Position numbers and translations under genes: made by a program. From Aldrovandia affinis (lineage: Eukaryota; Chordata; Actinopteri; Notacanthiformes; Halosauridae): 64,000 nucleotides of DNA. The stretch spans positions 3,160,501 through 3,224,500 of the forward strand of contig JAINUG010000011.1 of NCBI GenBank assembly GCA_029706075.1, given 5' to 3'. This document shows positions 46,771-57,175 of the stretch, one piece after another (position 1 is the stretch's first letter; each line of letters begins with the position of its first letter). Below the pieces are notes generated by a model. It searched no databases and was not told the DNA's origin. It worked only from the letters and a program-made list of their open reading frames with translations.

Positions 46771-47605
46771 TCGGGAGTGACTAGCACCGGTCCGGAACAG
46801 AGCGCGGCCTTGAGGTGTTGGAAGGCGGTTTCCTCTGCCTCGGTCCACTCCACCTGTCGCGGCAACTTTTTCCTGGTCAGGTCGGTCAACGGGCTAGCCA
46901 GGGATGCAAAATTGGGAATAAATCGCCTGTAATAACTGGCCAGCCCGATGAACGTACGCACCTGTTTCTGTGTTGTGGGGCGGGGCCAATTCCGTCTAGA
47001 TTCTATCTTAGCCGCTTGGGGCTTGACCAGCCCTCGGCCGATGGTGTAGCCCAGGTACTCGGCCTCCTGTAGCCCCAGGTGGCACTTCCGGGGGTTGGCT
47101 GTCAGCCCCGCCCCTCTTAGTGCGTGCAGTACCTCTTGTATCTGTCTGAGATGGGTCCCCCAGTCCTCTCCATGGATGACAATGTCGTCCAGGTATGCGG
47201 CAGCATACTTTTGATGGGGACCCAGTACCTGATCCATCATCCGCTGGAAGGTGGGAGGCGCCCCGTGCAAGCCGAATGGCAGTTTCCTGTATTGGTACAG
47301 GCCCTCCGGGGTAGCAAACGCGGTCTTCTCCCTAGACTCCCGGGTCAGGGGCACCTGCCAGTACCCCTTCGTTAGGTCCAGTGTGCTGATGTACCTGGCA
47401 GTCCCGAGCCGGTCGATCAGCTCATCGATCCTAGGCATGGGGTAGGCATCAAACTTAGAGACCTCATTTAATTTTCTAAAATCATTACAGAACCTAATGG
47501 TTCCATCAGGCTTGGGGACCAGGACTATGGGGCTGCACCACTCACTACGGGACTCTTCTATGACCCCGGCCGCCAACATCTCCTGTACTTCCCCGCCGCA
47601 CCGCT
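46677..47605 (-). pseudogene. Gmr1-like reverse transcriptase
   Basis: Open for 300 codons from 47579. Blocks in order: EWCSPIVLVPKPDGTIRFCN (residues 13-32), DFRKLNEVSKFDAYPMPRID, YISTLDLTKGYWQVPL (first catalytic Asp, residue 68), FATPEGLYQYRKLPFGLHGA, and active site AAYLDDIVIH (residues 127-136, Asp131/132). The connection domain (FIGLASYYRRFIPNFASLA) and the start of RNase H follow. Upstream the domain should be continuous with integrase, but one extra G near 47598-47601 breaks the frame. The RT core itself looks undamaged. It lies after integrase, the feature that defines this group. Confidence 0.93.
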
Positions 47606-48511
47606 TCCCGCCGCGCCTCTGGGATGCGGTACGGCCGCTGGGTTACCTTGACTCCCGGGGGAGTGACGATGTGGTGTTTAATGACATCGGTTTCCCCAGG
47701 GTCTACTGAGAAGACATCCCGATGGCGGCCCACGAGTTCCTGTAGTTCCTGTCGTTGTGTTACGCTCAGTTGCTCCCCTAGCGGCACCTCTTCGGTCTGG
47801 CTGGCTGAAAAACACGGCTGTGGTCCCCCCTCTGGGACCGGGTCACTGGCATGCCACCTTTTTAAAAGATTAATGTGGTACAGCTGTGTTTTCTTGCGCC
47901 GGTCGGGTTGGCTTACCTTGTAATTCACCTCGCCCACTTTCTCTAGGACCTCGTACGGACCTTTCCAGCGGGCGAGGAACTTGCATTCGGACGTGGGGAC
48001 CAGCACGTGTACCTGATCCCCGGGCTGGAACTCCCGGAGCTGCGCCCCACGATTGTAGACGCGCTGTTGCGCTTCCTGGGCCTCCAACATGTGTTCCCGA
48101 ACGATGGGCCACAGCGTGGCCATCCGCTCTCTCATTTCCGTCACGTGCTCAACTATAGTTCGGTGGGGCGACGGCTGGGCCTCCCAAGTCTCTTTGGCCA
48201 GGTCCAGCATGCCTCGTGGCCGTCGGCCATACAGCAGCTCGAAGGGGGAGAAGCCTGTCGAAGCCTGCGGTACCTCTCGTACCGAAAACATTAGAAAAGG
48301 GAGGAGCTGGTCCCAATTCCGTCCATCCGCCTCCATCACCTTTCTCAACATACTTTTCAGGGTGCGGTTAAACCTTTCCACCAGTCCGTCCAGTCTGGGG
48401 TGGTACACCGACGTGCGTATCTGCCTGATGGTAAGGAACTGGCATAAGTCACGCATTACCTTACTCATGAAGGGCGTTCCCTGGTCCGTCAGGATCTCAT
48501 CCGGGAAGCCG
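47605..48511 (-). pseudogene. Gmr1-like integrase, catalytic C-half and C-terminal domain
   Basis: The ORF 47545-48468 starts MSKVMRDLCQFLTIRQIRTS, then VYHPRLDGLVERFNRTLKSM, where Glu31 is the third catalytic residue of the DDE triad. Next comes VREVPQASTGFSPFELLYGR, then the C-terminal GPY/F-like segment (ARWKGPYEVLEKVGEVNYKV). A linker to RT follows (REVPLGEQ, then VFSVDPGETDVIKHHIVT and PYRIPEARREAV). The second catalytic Asp (TDQG block) is upstream at about 48490 in the frame after a 1-base loss near 48511. Integrase joins the cDNA to host DNA. No chromodomain was recognised after the GPY/F-like segment. Confidence 0.9.
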
Positions 48512-49736
48512 ACCGGGAGAACAGCAGCATCAGTTCTCGTGCGATGCCTTTGGTGGCCATCGTGCGCAGAGGAATGGCTTCGGGGTACCGGGTGGCATAG
48601 TCCAATATGACTAAGATATATTGGAACCCCCTGCTGCTTTTTGGGAGGGGCCCGACGAGATCCAGCGCGACCCTACTGAAAGGAACGAAGATTATCGGCA
48701 AAGGGATTAAAGGGCTCTTGTACTTGGGTTTTGGCGCCACCCTCTGGCACTCCCGGCACTCTCGGCAGAACTTCTCCACTGCACGTTTTATCCCTGGCCA
48801 ATAAAAGCGTGCCTTGATCCGTTCGGAGGTCTTCTCGACCCCCAAGTGCGCCCCCAGCACGTGTGCATGCGCCAACTGTAAAACAGTGTTCACCATGGAG
48901 TGGGGCACTAACAGTTGCTCTATCTCACGCCCCTCACTCCTAACTACCTGGTATAGGAGGTGGTTTTTAATGGCAAAATGAGGGAAAGAAATTTCGCTTA
49001 CCCCCTCCATGAGAGTCCCATCGACCACCTCTCCTTTTCTTTCTCCTTGCTTCTTCCCCCCGCATGCCTGTCCAGAGCTGAGGAAATATCGGGCAATCCC
49101 GACTCCAGGAGCACCTCTCCTTTTCTTTCTCCTTGCTTCGGAACCAGGCAGATTCTCAACGACCGGCAGATTCCCGGCTTTCCCCACGTACTGCCCCTTG
49201 GTTGTCTGTAGCTTTAAGAGGGTTACGGGGTAATCCTTGCTCTCGCCATGGATACAGGAAATGGCCATTTTTTCTGGTTCCAGTTCCGTCCGGGCGTATT
49301 CGGGCCGGACCAGGGTCACCATGCTCCCGGAATCGAGCAGGGCGGTGGTGTCCTTGCCGTTGGCCCTCACCGGCGTCAGGGGCGACGGGCACCCTCGGTA
49401 GCCCAGCACGACAGCAGCAGCCCGCAGGGTTTTGCGTCTTGTGTCTGTGGTGGATGCGGTCCGCATCACCACGTCCCGTCTGGGACAACTCCAGGAGAGG
49501 TGTCCCACCTCTCCACAGTCATAACACTCACGGCGGTCTTCTGTCATGAAGGGGCGTCTCCTTGGAGGGCTGGGCGGTGCCCGGGTTCCTTCTCTGAACC
49601 TTGCCCCGGTCATCCCGTCCAGTTTCGGCCTGTCCCGGGTTCGGACAGAGGCTTCGGGTTTCTCCTGTTCGGATCGGGTGGGTCGGCTGCTACGCAGGAC
49701 CTCCACAGAAGCTTGGTACCCCTCCACCAGCGCCAC
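48511..49736 (-). pseudogene. Gmr1-like zinc knuckle, protease and integrase N-half
   Basis: One open frame of 415 codons. Residues 71-84 form a CCHC knuckle (CYDCGEVGHLSWSC), the nucleocapsid RNA-binding motif. Residues 132-142 hold the aspartic protease active site (LLDSGSMVTLV). Residues 292-330 form the integrase HHCC zinc module with ideal spacing (His292, His297, Cys327, Cys330). Residue Asp359 (VALDLVGPLP) is the first catalytic residue of the integrase core. No RT lies between protease and integrase. Residues about 200-250 contain a duplicated pyrimidine-rich DNA block (49032-49060 and 49113-49138). The ORF ends in a frameshift near 48511. Confidence 0.92.
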
Positions 49737-49738
49737 TA

Positions 49739-50337
49739 GTTAATCGGCGCTCCGGGGTTTGCCTGGCTTGCCAGTTTCTTGGCCGAAAGGTAAGGAGCGC
49801 AAAAATTTGTCGATGACAAACCTTTCCATGGGCGTCAGGGACGTGGGTTCCGTGGTCATCCAATTCTTGGCTAGGCGTATCAGGTCGTGCATCTGGGCTC
49901 GGGCGGTAAGGCAGCGTTGAAGGTCCAGTTATGGAACTTTTGTGCCTGCCCGATGAGGCTGTGTCCGGCGCGACGCAGAATTTCCCGTTTCAGGATGTTG
50001 TAGTCTGCAGCCTGGACCTCCTCTAAGTCCTGGCACGTGTGCTGGGCCACCCGGACAGGAATGGAGCGAGCAGTCCGGCCCATTGCTCTGGAGCCCACCC
50101 CTCTCGGGTCGCTGTACGCTCAAATGTCTGGAGGTATGCCTCGATGTCATCCTCTGCGGTCATTTTGACCAGGAACGCACTGGGGTTTGGTCGGCGTGGG
50201 GTTCCAGTAGCTGACAGCCGTGCTACCTCCAGCCTTAGTAGCGTTGTCTGCTGTCGATGCTCTTCTATCACCGCTGCGTTGTGCGCCAGCTGCGCAGCAT
50301 GAGTCTTCTCCATCTGTTTCAACATTAGTGACTCCAT
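49739..50337 (-). pseudogene. Gmr1-like gag with SCAN-like capsid region
   Basis: Begins [20 protein letters not shown] at 50337, 67 bases after the 5' LTR. The first frame continues with a coiled-coil-like start and [20 protein letters not shown]. After a 1-base loss near 50052 it reads DYNILKREILRRAGHSLIGQ then AQKFHNWTF. After a second 1-base loss near 49900 it reads MHDLIRLAKNW and MERFVIDKFLRSLP, followed by an in-frame stop at about 49740 and the NC frame. The W(...)-D-L...L-E-x-F-V-x-(D)-x-F-L-x-x-LP pattern resembles the SCAN domain, which is known to derive from Gmr1-type gag. Gag forms the particle. Confidence 0.82.
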
Positions 50338-50383
50338 TTCTACTTTGTACTGAATAAATTATTTTTTATTTAGCGTTATAGTC

Positions 50384-50401
50384 TGCCCGCATCCTCCACC
50401 A
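50384..50401 (-). promoter_or_regulatory. Primer-binding site
   Basis: The minus strand reads tggtggaggatgcgggca, starting two bases after the 5' LTR end. A TGG start is what pairs with the CCA end of a tRNA. I could not identify which tRNA. Confidence 0.7.
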
Positions 50402-50403
50402 TA

Positions 50404-50775
50404 TGTAGCAAGACCAAGGGTGTGGGGTTTCCACTCGCTAATAAATGATAATTTATTCACTGTACCACGCAGATAATGGAGACACGGAGACAGTTCCAAA
50501 TAAACACACGTTTATTTTTTAGGCACAGGCGGAAGGATTCCGCATACGGAAGTGTCTTTCCCGTGGCAGGGAAAACACAGCCGGCACAGAAGTCCCGGTA
50601 ATGAACACAAAGCAAAGTCCACAAACTTCCCTTTATCAGGATTGTCCGTGATCCGATTGCGTGGTCGTGGTCCGTTCCAGGGTAATCCGTTGCCGCCGTC
50701 GTCGTCCAATTCCGTAGTTCGTTTCCAAAAATAATCCGTCCAAAAAATATTTCCAAAAACAAAAACTAGCTAGCT

Positions 50776-50835
<60 letters not shown>

Positions 50836-51057
50836 TCTATCTCGATCTATCTCTCTCTCTCTCTCTCTATCTCCTTCCTACTCCCAACAGCGTCCTTGTG
50901 AGAGAGCGCTCTTTTTAAAGACTGGTGATTTCATTACGCGCGTCAGCTGTGGAATCCGTCCCGGGGTTCCCATCAGTGCGCGGGGGTGGAGCCAGCGTGC
51001 CGAAAGGTATCTCCCCTCAATGACGACGCCATAGGACGCGCCTACGCGGGCGCTACA
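50404..51057 (-). repeat. 5' LTR of the Gmr1-like element
   Basis: 654 bp, nearly identical to 45706-46341 except for about five substitutions, one 18-bp indel, two 1-bp indels and CT-repeat length. A TATA-like tttaaaaag on the minus strand lies near 50915 and AATAAA signals near 50500-50520. Transcription of the element would start here. Confidence 0.95.
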
Positions 51058-51108
51058 GTTGTCACATGACAGTAGTAGGTTCTTACAGGCCTCTGTCTGC
51101 TGTCACTC

Positions 51109-51116
51109 CCTGCTTT
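51109..51116. repeat. Target-site duplication cctgcttt (left)
   Basis: Perfect match to 53972-53979 across the hAT element. Confidence 0.92.
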
Positions 51117-53971
51117 CAGAGCCGGCCCATGGCATAGGCGATATAGGAGAATACTAGGGGCGCCGTCCATCCATAGGGGGTGTATAAAAGGGAAAAAGAG
51201 AAGAAAAAACATGCAGTGTCGCTCTTCTTTAAACTAAATGTTCTTAATTAAAATACTATTTCCAAATATTACAAAAAAGCCCACAACAACATATTTACAT
51301 AGCCTATTAAATAGGCCCTATTTTCTGCGTTGCCCGCGGCTGCGAGCTAGCATCAATCCCCCGCTCCAGTAGGAGGAGTTATCTGAAGTGACAAAAAAAA
51401 TTATGCGATCACGGTGACATTAATATTGACATTGTAAACATTCCAGCTCAAATTCATAAGAGCAGAATACGGATTTCCCCCACATCTTGGGAGTCATGTC
51501 GGGGGCAGCGAGCGCAGGAGGTATCATACAGTGACTTCAATACAGGCTATATAATCTTTCATATTTATTATTATATACGTTGGTCCTCCAATGAATTGCA
51601 ATTTACCAATACCATATTTAATACCTCATATTTCTTACATCTGTAACCTACACCTTTTCAATCGTATAAAAATGAAAACATTAGCTATATGTGTCTTTGT
51701 GTTTGTCATCTGTGCTTTTATGTAGCTTGTTGCTGCAAAAATATGTCCAGCACGAGCTACGAGTAGGCTAGTAGCCTAGTGAATGATATATCTTTACCGA
51801 TCGCTATACTGATATGAGCATTTGCAATATCATACAACCAAAGTTTGCGATATGAAATGCGAGTGTCAATTTATGAATTTGCAAGATTGTTCAAACACTT
51901 TGTCATTTGACACTGTCCAGTTAAGATCTTTTTGTTTCAAAGGCCTGGGTTTAGCCCGAGCATCGGAATGCATCAAATCGATTCCTATATCTTTCTAAAA
52001 ATCTATTTATGTGAGGAATGGAAATGTTGTACTATGAAAATGTATATTCTAATTGCATGAATGAAAATGACAATACTATACCTTGTCCTTTCAAAAAAAA
52101 CCTGTTTATTTCAGTTTTCGTAACACAAACCTAACTCGTAGAATCACGCAAACCTGACAATAATACCAAACTCTATAATACTCCTAATAATAGTCTACCA
52201 ATAATCAAAGTGAAGCTAAAAAAAAACATGGAGGTTGTGTCTGAGCCAGTCTGAGATTTAGTGAGACGATTCTGTGACAACTGCGCTTGACCAATCAATG
52301 GTCTGCAGTATTGCTAGCTTCACCCTTAGGTCCCTGTTTGGCTTAGTAGTACCTAAACAGAGCAGTAGGTAAATTCAGCATGGGTACTTAGGTTCGGTAT
52401 GGGTCGCTTGGCGGTGGAAAAAGCGACAAAATGTGGGAGCACGGATTGGTAACCGTGCCGTGCCGCACCGTACCGTCCAGTGGAAAAACACTACTAATTA
52501 GCGTTACCTGAGTCTGGGGGGATGGGCAAGTTATCTTAACTACTGACACTGACAGTCACTATGTGAATGAACGTGGTGCATTTAATATACACTACTAATA
52601 TCACATTTAATATCATGTGAAAAAGACCAAAGCCCTCTGGTGCCCAGGGAAGTAAAATAAGAAGAGGGGGAAAATGGGAACATGGTAATTGTTCTGCCTT
52701 GTAATTGCAAATGTTATTGTTTTGCCTTGTAATTGCAAACGTTATGTCTGCATACAGGAAACAGGAACAGGAAGGTGGTGATAAGAAATCAATGTGTTAA
52801 CATTACTACAAAGTGCTCAAAGTTAATTCTCTGCAATCTCACATTGTTTCGCCTTCGAAAGCATTGCCTGTAGGTTTGATTGGTCCATTACATATTCCTG
52901 TATACATGTTGGCTATATTTTATGTATTTAGTGTGTACATCATTTGTATTAGCCAGTTTTACATTCGCTAGCGCAATGCTAACTCGTTCCCTATAGAAAG
53001 CCTATGCAATTTAGCCTAGCGCATTCGCTAGCTCATAGCTGTTAGCAATAGGCTAATTACTAGCAGCTCTTTGGTTGATCTGTGTTTTATAAAAGTGATT
53101 AAAGCTTACTTTAATACTTACCTAGTGGGTACAGCAGTGTGTATTTGTGAATTAGCAATACAGTGTGTATTTCGAAGCTAAAAGGAACACGAGCATATGT
53201 GAATGCAGTGTGTATTTCTTTCTTTCTTTTACCCTCCTCAGTTTTACTCCAACCCAATACATCCAATTGTATTGTTTCTTTGACATCATGCAAGTATGGC
53301 ATTATTAAACACCAGAGCTTGGACGCTACATCCTGACTCCCATCTTGTTATTGAAAGGAGTTTGGCTGGCTGTCTAACTGTGTACAGACACACACATGTA
53401 GGGAGGACAGTACAGTAATATTAATATTGGGAAGACAGAGGTAATGTGATTAAATTACCATTGGAGCAGAGCCGAGCTGTCCTCTATTGTTAGCTGGCTT
53501 ACTTTGGATGATAGTAACGTTAGCTAATTTAATAAATAGCTAGAGTTAACGTCAGTTACTTCCTACTTAAATGTACGTAGGGAAAGTGGGAAAGACTAGT
53601 CAGGTGTTTGGGGAATAACCTACAACATAATTTTGAGAAATAAACTTTTTCTTTTAATTGTGCTGCACAAACCATAAATATTTTCAACTTGGTTTGTATT
53701 TTGTGCAATACCTTTATTTATATTAGATTTATAATTATTGTTATGTTTATTACTGGCTTCTTTAATATTGTTGTAATTCTGTGATTTTTTTGTTTCTAAA
53801 TGTTTTAATAAAAAACTTTTTATTCGAAAAATAAAGTCTCAAAGACATAAAAATATGCAGTAGTTTCTGTGTGAGTGTATGAACACAATGATTTGTGGTG
53901 TAACTGGCTGCGATGCAAGGGGCACCAGCTAAAATCTTGCCTTGGGCACCAAATTGGTCAGGGCCACTCTG
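51117..53971. mobile_element. Non-autonomous hAT element, 2.86 kb
   Basis: Termini cagagccggccc (left) and gggccactctg (right, mirror cagagtggccc) are flanked by a perfect 8-bp duplication cctgcttt, the length produced by hAT transposases. The 2855-bp interior contains no ORF longer than about 63 codons and no transposase motif I recognise, so it needs a helper. Sub-terminal sequence is GC-richer than the AT-rich interior. An internal GC patch near 52390-52490 (gccgtgccgcaccgtaccg) may be an older nested fragment. It interrupts the LINE between its YRPLSAV and ALLLELDNKEI coding parts. Confidence 0.88.
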
Positions 53972-53979
53972 CCTGCTTT

Positions 53980-54500
53980 ACTATTGGAGTTGGATAATAA
54001 GGAGATAATTGTTATTGGTGATTTTAACTGGGATTGGCTGTGGTCTGCGGCTGATAGCTTAAAAAATGATTGTGATTCTATAAACCTGACACAAATGATC
54101 AATGCACCCACACGTCCAAACCAAGAGAATCCGAAAGAAAATACACTTTAATTTATTTGATTTAATGCTCCTCATAAATATACTGAAATTGGGATATTCC
54201 CAAATGATCTTAGTGACCACTGTGCTGTGGCTGGGGTGAGAAATTCTCAAGTTTTAAAGCCCATTGTTGATTAAATTTTCGGAAATTTGATGAGCACGGC
54301 TTCCTTCGTGATCTTTTTTATTCTGATTGGCAAAGAATTCCACTCATTCCTGATGTTGAATTAGCCTTGGCCTTTTTTCATAACCAGTTCTTGAAAGTCA
54401 TAAACAGACATGCCCCCTATAGAAATTACAGAGTCAAGGGCCATGGTTTTCAGAAGATTTATCTGAGCAAATTCATGAGAGAAACCTGGCATGGGCAAGA
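53980..54500 (+). pseudogene. LINE ORF2 endonuclease, second part, and linker
   Basis: Directly after the hAT, the frame gives LLLELDNKEIIVIGDFNWDW (the GDFN catalytic block) and NLTQMINAPTRPNQENPKEN. In another frame, after a stop near 54150, come KYTEIGIFPNDLSDHCAVAG (SDH catalytic block) and the linker NRHAPYRNYRVKGHG. Joined to the part before the LTR element and the 59 bp between the inserts, it completes an AP-type endonuclease. Several stops and frame changes make it inactive. Confidence 0.78.
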
Positions 54501-54699
54501 CAATAATTTGAGGAAATGAAAGGCAATGGTGTGCAAACAAAATATTTATAGATATTTCAATTTCATACCATCCATTCTCAAACAAATTTTTTCAGTGTTT
54601 TATGACATTCTTGAATAAGAAATACCACAAGTAAAAAATGTTTTATTCATTTTCGATGAACAATGAAACAAACAGATCTTGGTAGTGAACTCCGACTTT

Positions 54700-55528
54700 T
54701 GGACCCCACTGTATATCTCAATGTTAGATTGCAATGTGTACAAGTTGAAAGTATGATTTCAGACAGGCTTACTATAAATACTGCAGTACCGCAAGGTTCC
54801 ATTCTAGGTCCTTTGTTATTTACTATTCATGTAAATTATTTATGTGAAAATATTGTTGATGCACATTTGCAGGTGACACCATTATTTATAACACAGTTTC
54901 CACTCTAGGTGAGACATTTTACAAACTACAGAAGGCTTTTAATGTCATTCAAGAACATTTTAACAAGCTTAAACTGGTTTTGAATGTGGATAAAAGTAAG
55001 TTAATGGTCTTTTCCAGATCTAAGATCCAACCCTCTACTCTGCCTCAAATAGTCACGCTGCAAAATAATACAATAGAGGTGGTGTCATCATACAAATATT
55101 TAGTATTTTATCTATATGAAGCCATGTCTTTTAAGTTTCACATTGAACAGCTCACTAAAAAGCTGAAACTTAAGCTGGGTTTTTATTTTAGAAACAAGAT
55201 CTGTTTTGCATTCCAAGGTAGGAAAAACCTTGTGGCCACTACATTTTTACCTTTAATGGATTATGGTGGTATTTGGTATGTGAATGCACCAGGGTCTTAC
55301 CTGTACACACTGGATGCTCTTTACTATGCTGCCTTAAGATTTGTCACAAACACAAGATCCCACACACAGAGATCACTGCACACTGTGTCAGTTAGCAGGA
55401 TGGCTATCTTTGACTGTAAGGTGACAGACTATATGTTTGTGTATGGAGACATCTTAGGGCAACTGCCCACATATCTATGCCCCTTACTCAACCAACAAAG
55501 AAATGGACATTACAGACTGAGATTGTAG
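54700..55528 (+). pseudogene. LINE reverse transcriptase (late blocks) and C-terminal domain
   Basis: 54663-54908 carries DRLTINTAVPQGSILGPLLF (the PQGS block). The next block, in another frame near 54868, reads FAGDTIIYN, where the active site YADD has become FAGD with loss of one catalytic Asp. The open frame 54980-55528 gives LNVDKSKLMVFSRS (thumb), KLKLKLGFYFRNKICFAFQG, ATTFLPLMDYGGIWYVNAP, LYYAALRFVTN and GQLPTYLCPLL, a C-terminal domain shared by an abundant fish LINE. The RT fingers (54500-54690) are missing or replaced. The 3' UTR follows, ending in ggttaaataaagg. Confidence 0.82.
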
Positions 55529-55835
55529 AACTGTATTTAATATAATGTTCCAAAATTCAAGAACAGAGTTTGATAAACATTCGTTTAGCTATGCTGCCCT
55601 ATCCTCTTGAAACTCTTTGCAAAAGGACTTGAGACAGAGAATATGGAATGCACATGTATCATCTACTGATATGAAGTCTATTGCTCTTTTCAGCTCTATG
55701 GATTTTGCACTGCTTTTACCTCTGTACATTTGTACATAACGTTTTGTATGCTGCCATCTTGGCCAGGGCTTGCTTGAAAAAGAGATGTAAATCACAATGT
55801 GACTTCCCTGGTTAAATAAAGGATATAAAAAAATT

Positions 55836-56712
55836 AATTTCCCCAATGTAGTAGTTAGATAGAGTTTTAGCTAAGCAATACAATGCAGACAAACATTAGC
55901 GTGGCTACAATCGTAGATAAAATGAAAAAATAGAAAAATAGCAAATTAGGGATAGGCTACATTTTGTGCAAAATAGCTGAATGTTAAATGTGCAAATTTA
56001 GCAACAAGTCAACATACAGCTACAACACATTATCAATAGTAATTGTAGATTCAATGCTTATAATCCCCTTTTGTAGCCACCAAGAATGGGCAGGGAGAGC
56101 AGGAGGAGAAAAGCTCTGTGTGAAATGGAATCTATGAGCCCCCACAAGGTAGATTACTGGAGAAGCTACAAGCCCACAACAAAACACTAAAACCAGGATC
56201 GAAATCTATAGTGCCGCACGGACCTCCCGGTGCTGTCCATATAGAGTCATTCAAGAATGCCTTTATTTTCTTGCTATACACCTTTTTTTAACAGGGATAT
56301 GGGCATGAACTAAAAAAAGAGGAGACCATAATAAAGGAGAAAGAGGTAGCCACGCCTTTCCAACACAACAGACCATTAAATTGACAGCACACACGTGTAT
56401 TCACTGATTAATTAATCAGTGTTTACCCGATTCAAACTCGTAGCTTTCAGTGAGATCACAGGAAGCAACTCGTCCACTTATTACACCATCAGCAATTATG
56501 ATAAGGCAACAAACCATGGCTTGATGCATCAATTCACAGTATATTGATAAGCAGGAGAAAAAAAGAAGAGATTTGCTCTTGTGTGCTGACCTACAGGTAG
56601 AAATCATTGTATTTTGCGCACTTCCGAAATACATTTATCAATATCATTCATTTATCAGATTTTCCAACCTGATGACAACTATGCACCACTATGATAATAC
56701 AAATAATGAATC
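55836..56712. other. Non-coding stretch, no gene recognised
   Basis: AT-rich unassigned sequence between the LINE end and an LTR-like unit. Confidence 0.4.
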
Positions 56713-57171
56713 TGTCAGAAGGTGAAACCAGGGTGAATGAGATAACTGGGAAATTGGGGATCCATGGGAGGAATCTAAGAATGATTGGACACATGTGTAG
56801 TTGTGAGTAGAAGTGGGAGGTGTGGATGTGATTGATTGGTATGGGCATAGATTGGAGGGGAAAATATAAAAAGACAGGTAGGGAAAAACTAAGGGAGACA
56901 AGACAATGTTGTTTTGTGCGTGTGATGCTAGTGGGGAGCGGAAGAAGACTCCCAGTGGAAATGGTGTTAATTTCCCTGACAAGATAGCATGGAGGTGAAA
57001 ATAGTATGGGCAGTGGCGATTGAGTATGTGTGTGTTTTGATTTTTTCTTCTTTTGTTTGTTTGCTTTGAGGTTTTTTTTAAACTACAAGAGTGTGAAGGC
57101 AAGTCTGGCCTAGTGACGAGGAAGAGCGACAGTGGACCCTGGAGGGAAACAACAGGGAGTGAGTCATGACA
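56713..57171 (+). mobile_element. LTR-like unit (solo LTR or 5' LTR)
   Basis: Starts TGTCAGAAGG and ends TCATGACA, giving inverted termini TGTCA/TGACA. It is flanked by the 4-mer aatc on both sides (56709-56712 and 57172-57175). A good TATA-like element (aaatataaaaagac) lies near 56863. No clear AATAAA. The 4-base repeat could be chance, and the sequence after it might be an internal region. Confidence 0.55.
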
Positions 57172-57175
57172 AATC

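Larger units (their letters stand above)
45706..51057 (-). mobile_element. Gmr1-like Ty3/gypsy LTR retrotransposon, full length
   Basis: A complete 5352-bp element on the minus strand. It has two LTRs (45706-46341 and 50404-51057) with TG...CA ends, a primer-binding site beside the 5' LTR, a purine tract beside the 3' LTR and a 4-bp TSD gttg. Internal order on the minus strand is gag, zinc knuckle, protease, integrase, RT, RNase H. Integrase before RT is the copia-like order. Among gypsy-related elements this is known from the Gmr1 group (first described from cod). The LTRs differ by only about five substitutions plus small indels, so the insertion is recent. The coding region has several single-base lesions. 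Confidence 0.92.
44690..55835 (+). mobile_element. Jockey-group LINE split by two nested transposons
   Basis: LINE pieces lie at about 44690-45705, 51058-51116 and 53980-55835. Read together (about 2.9 kb) they give a 5' region beginning near aagatggcagcaagcatg, an endonuclease, the later RT blocks, a C-terminal domain, and a 3' end. The 3' end carries ctggttaaataaagg (55810), a tail common to an abundant fish LINE of the L2/Rex1/CR1 group. The gaps are a Gmr1-like LTR element and a hAT element, each with its own target duplication, so the LINE is the oldest layer. Confidence 0.8.

Noticed and set aside
48489..49736. Rearrangement that deleted RT between protease and integrase
   Set aside because: RT and RNase H are present intact downstream of integrase in the same orientation, with a natural linker, so this is the native Gmr1-type order.
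47886..49739. Several plus-strand ORFs of 80-173 codons
   Set aside because: Antisense shadows of the minus-strand gag-pol of the Gmr1-like element.
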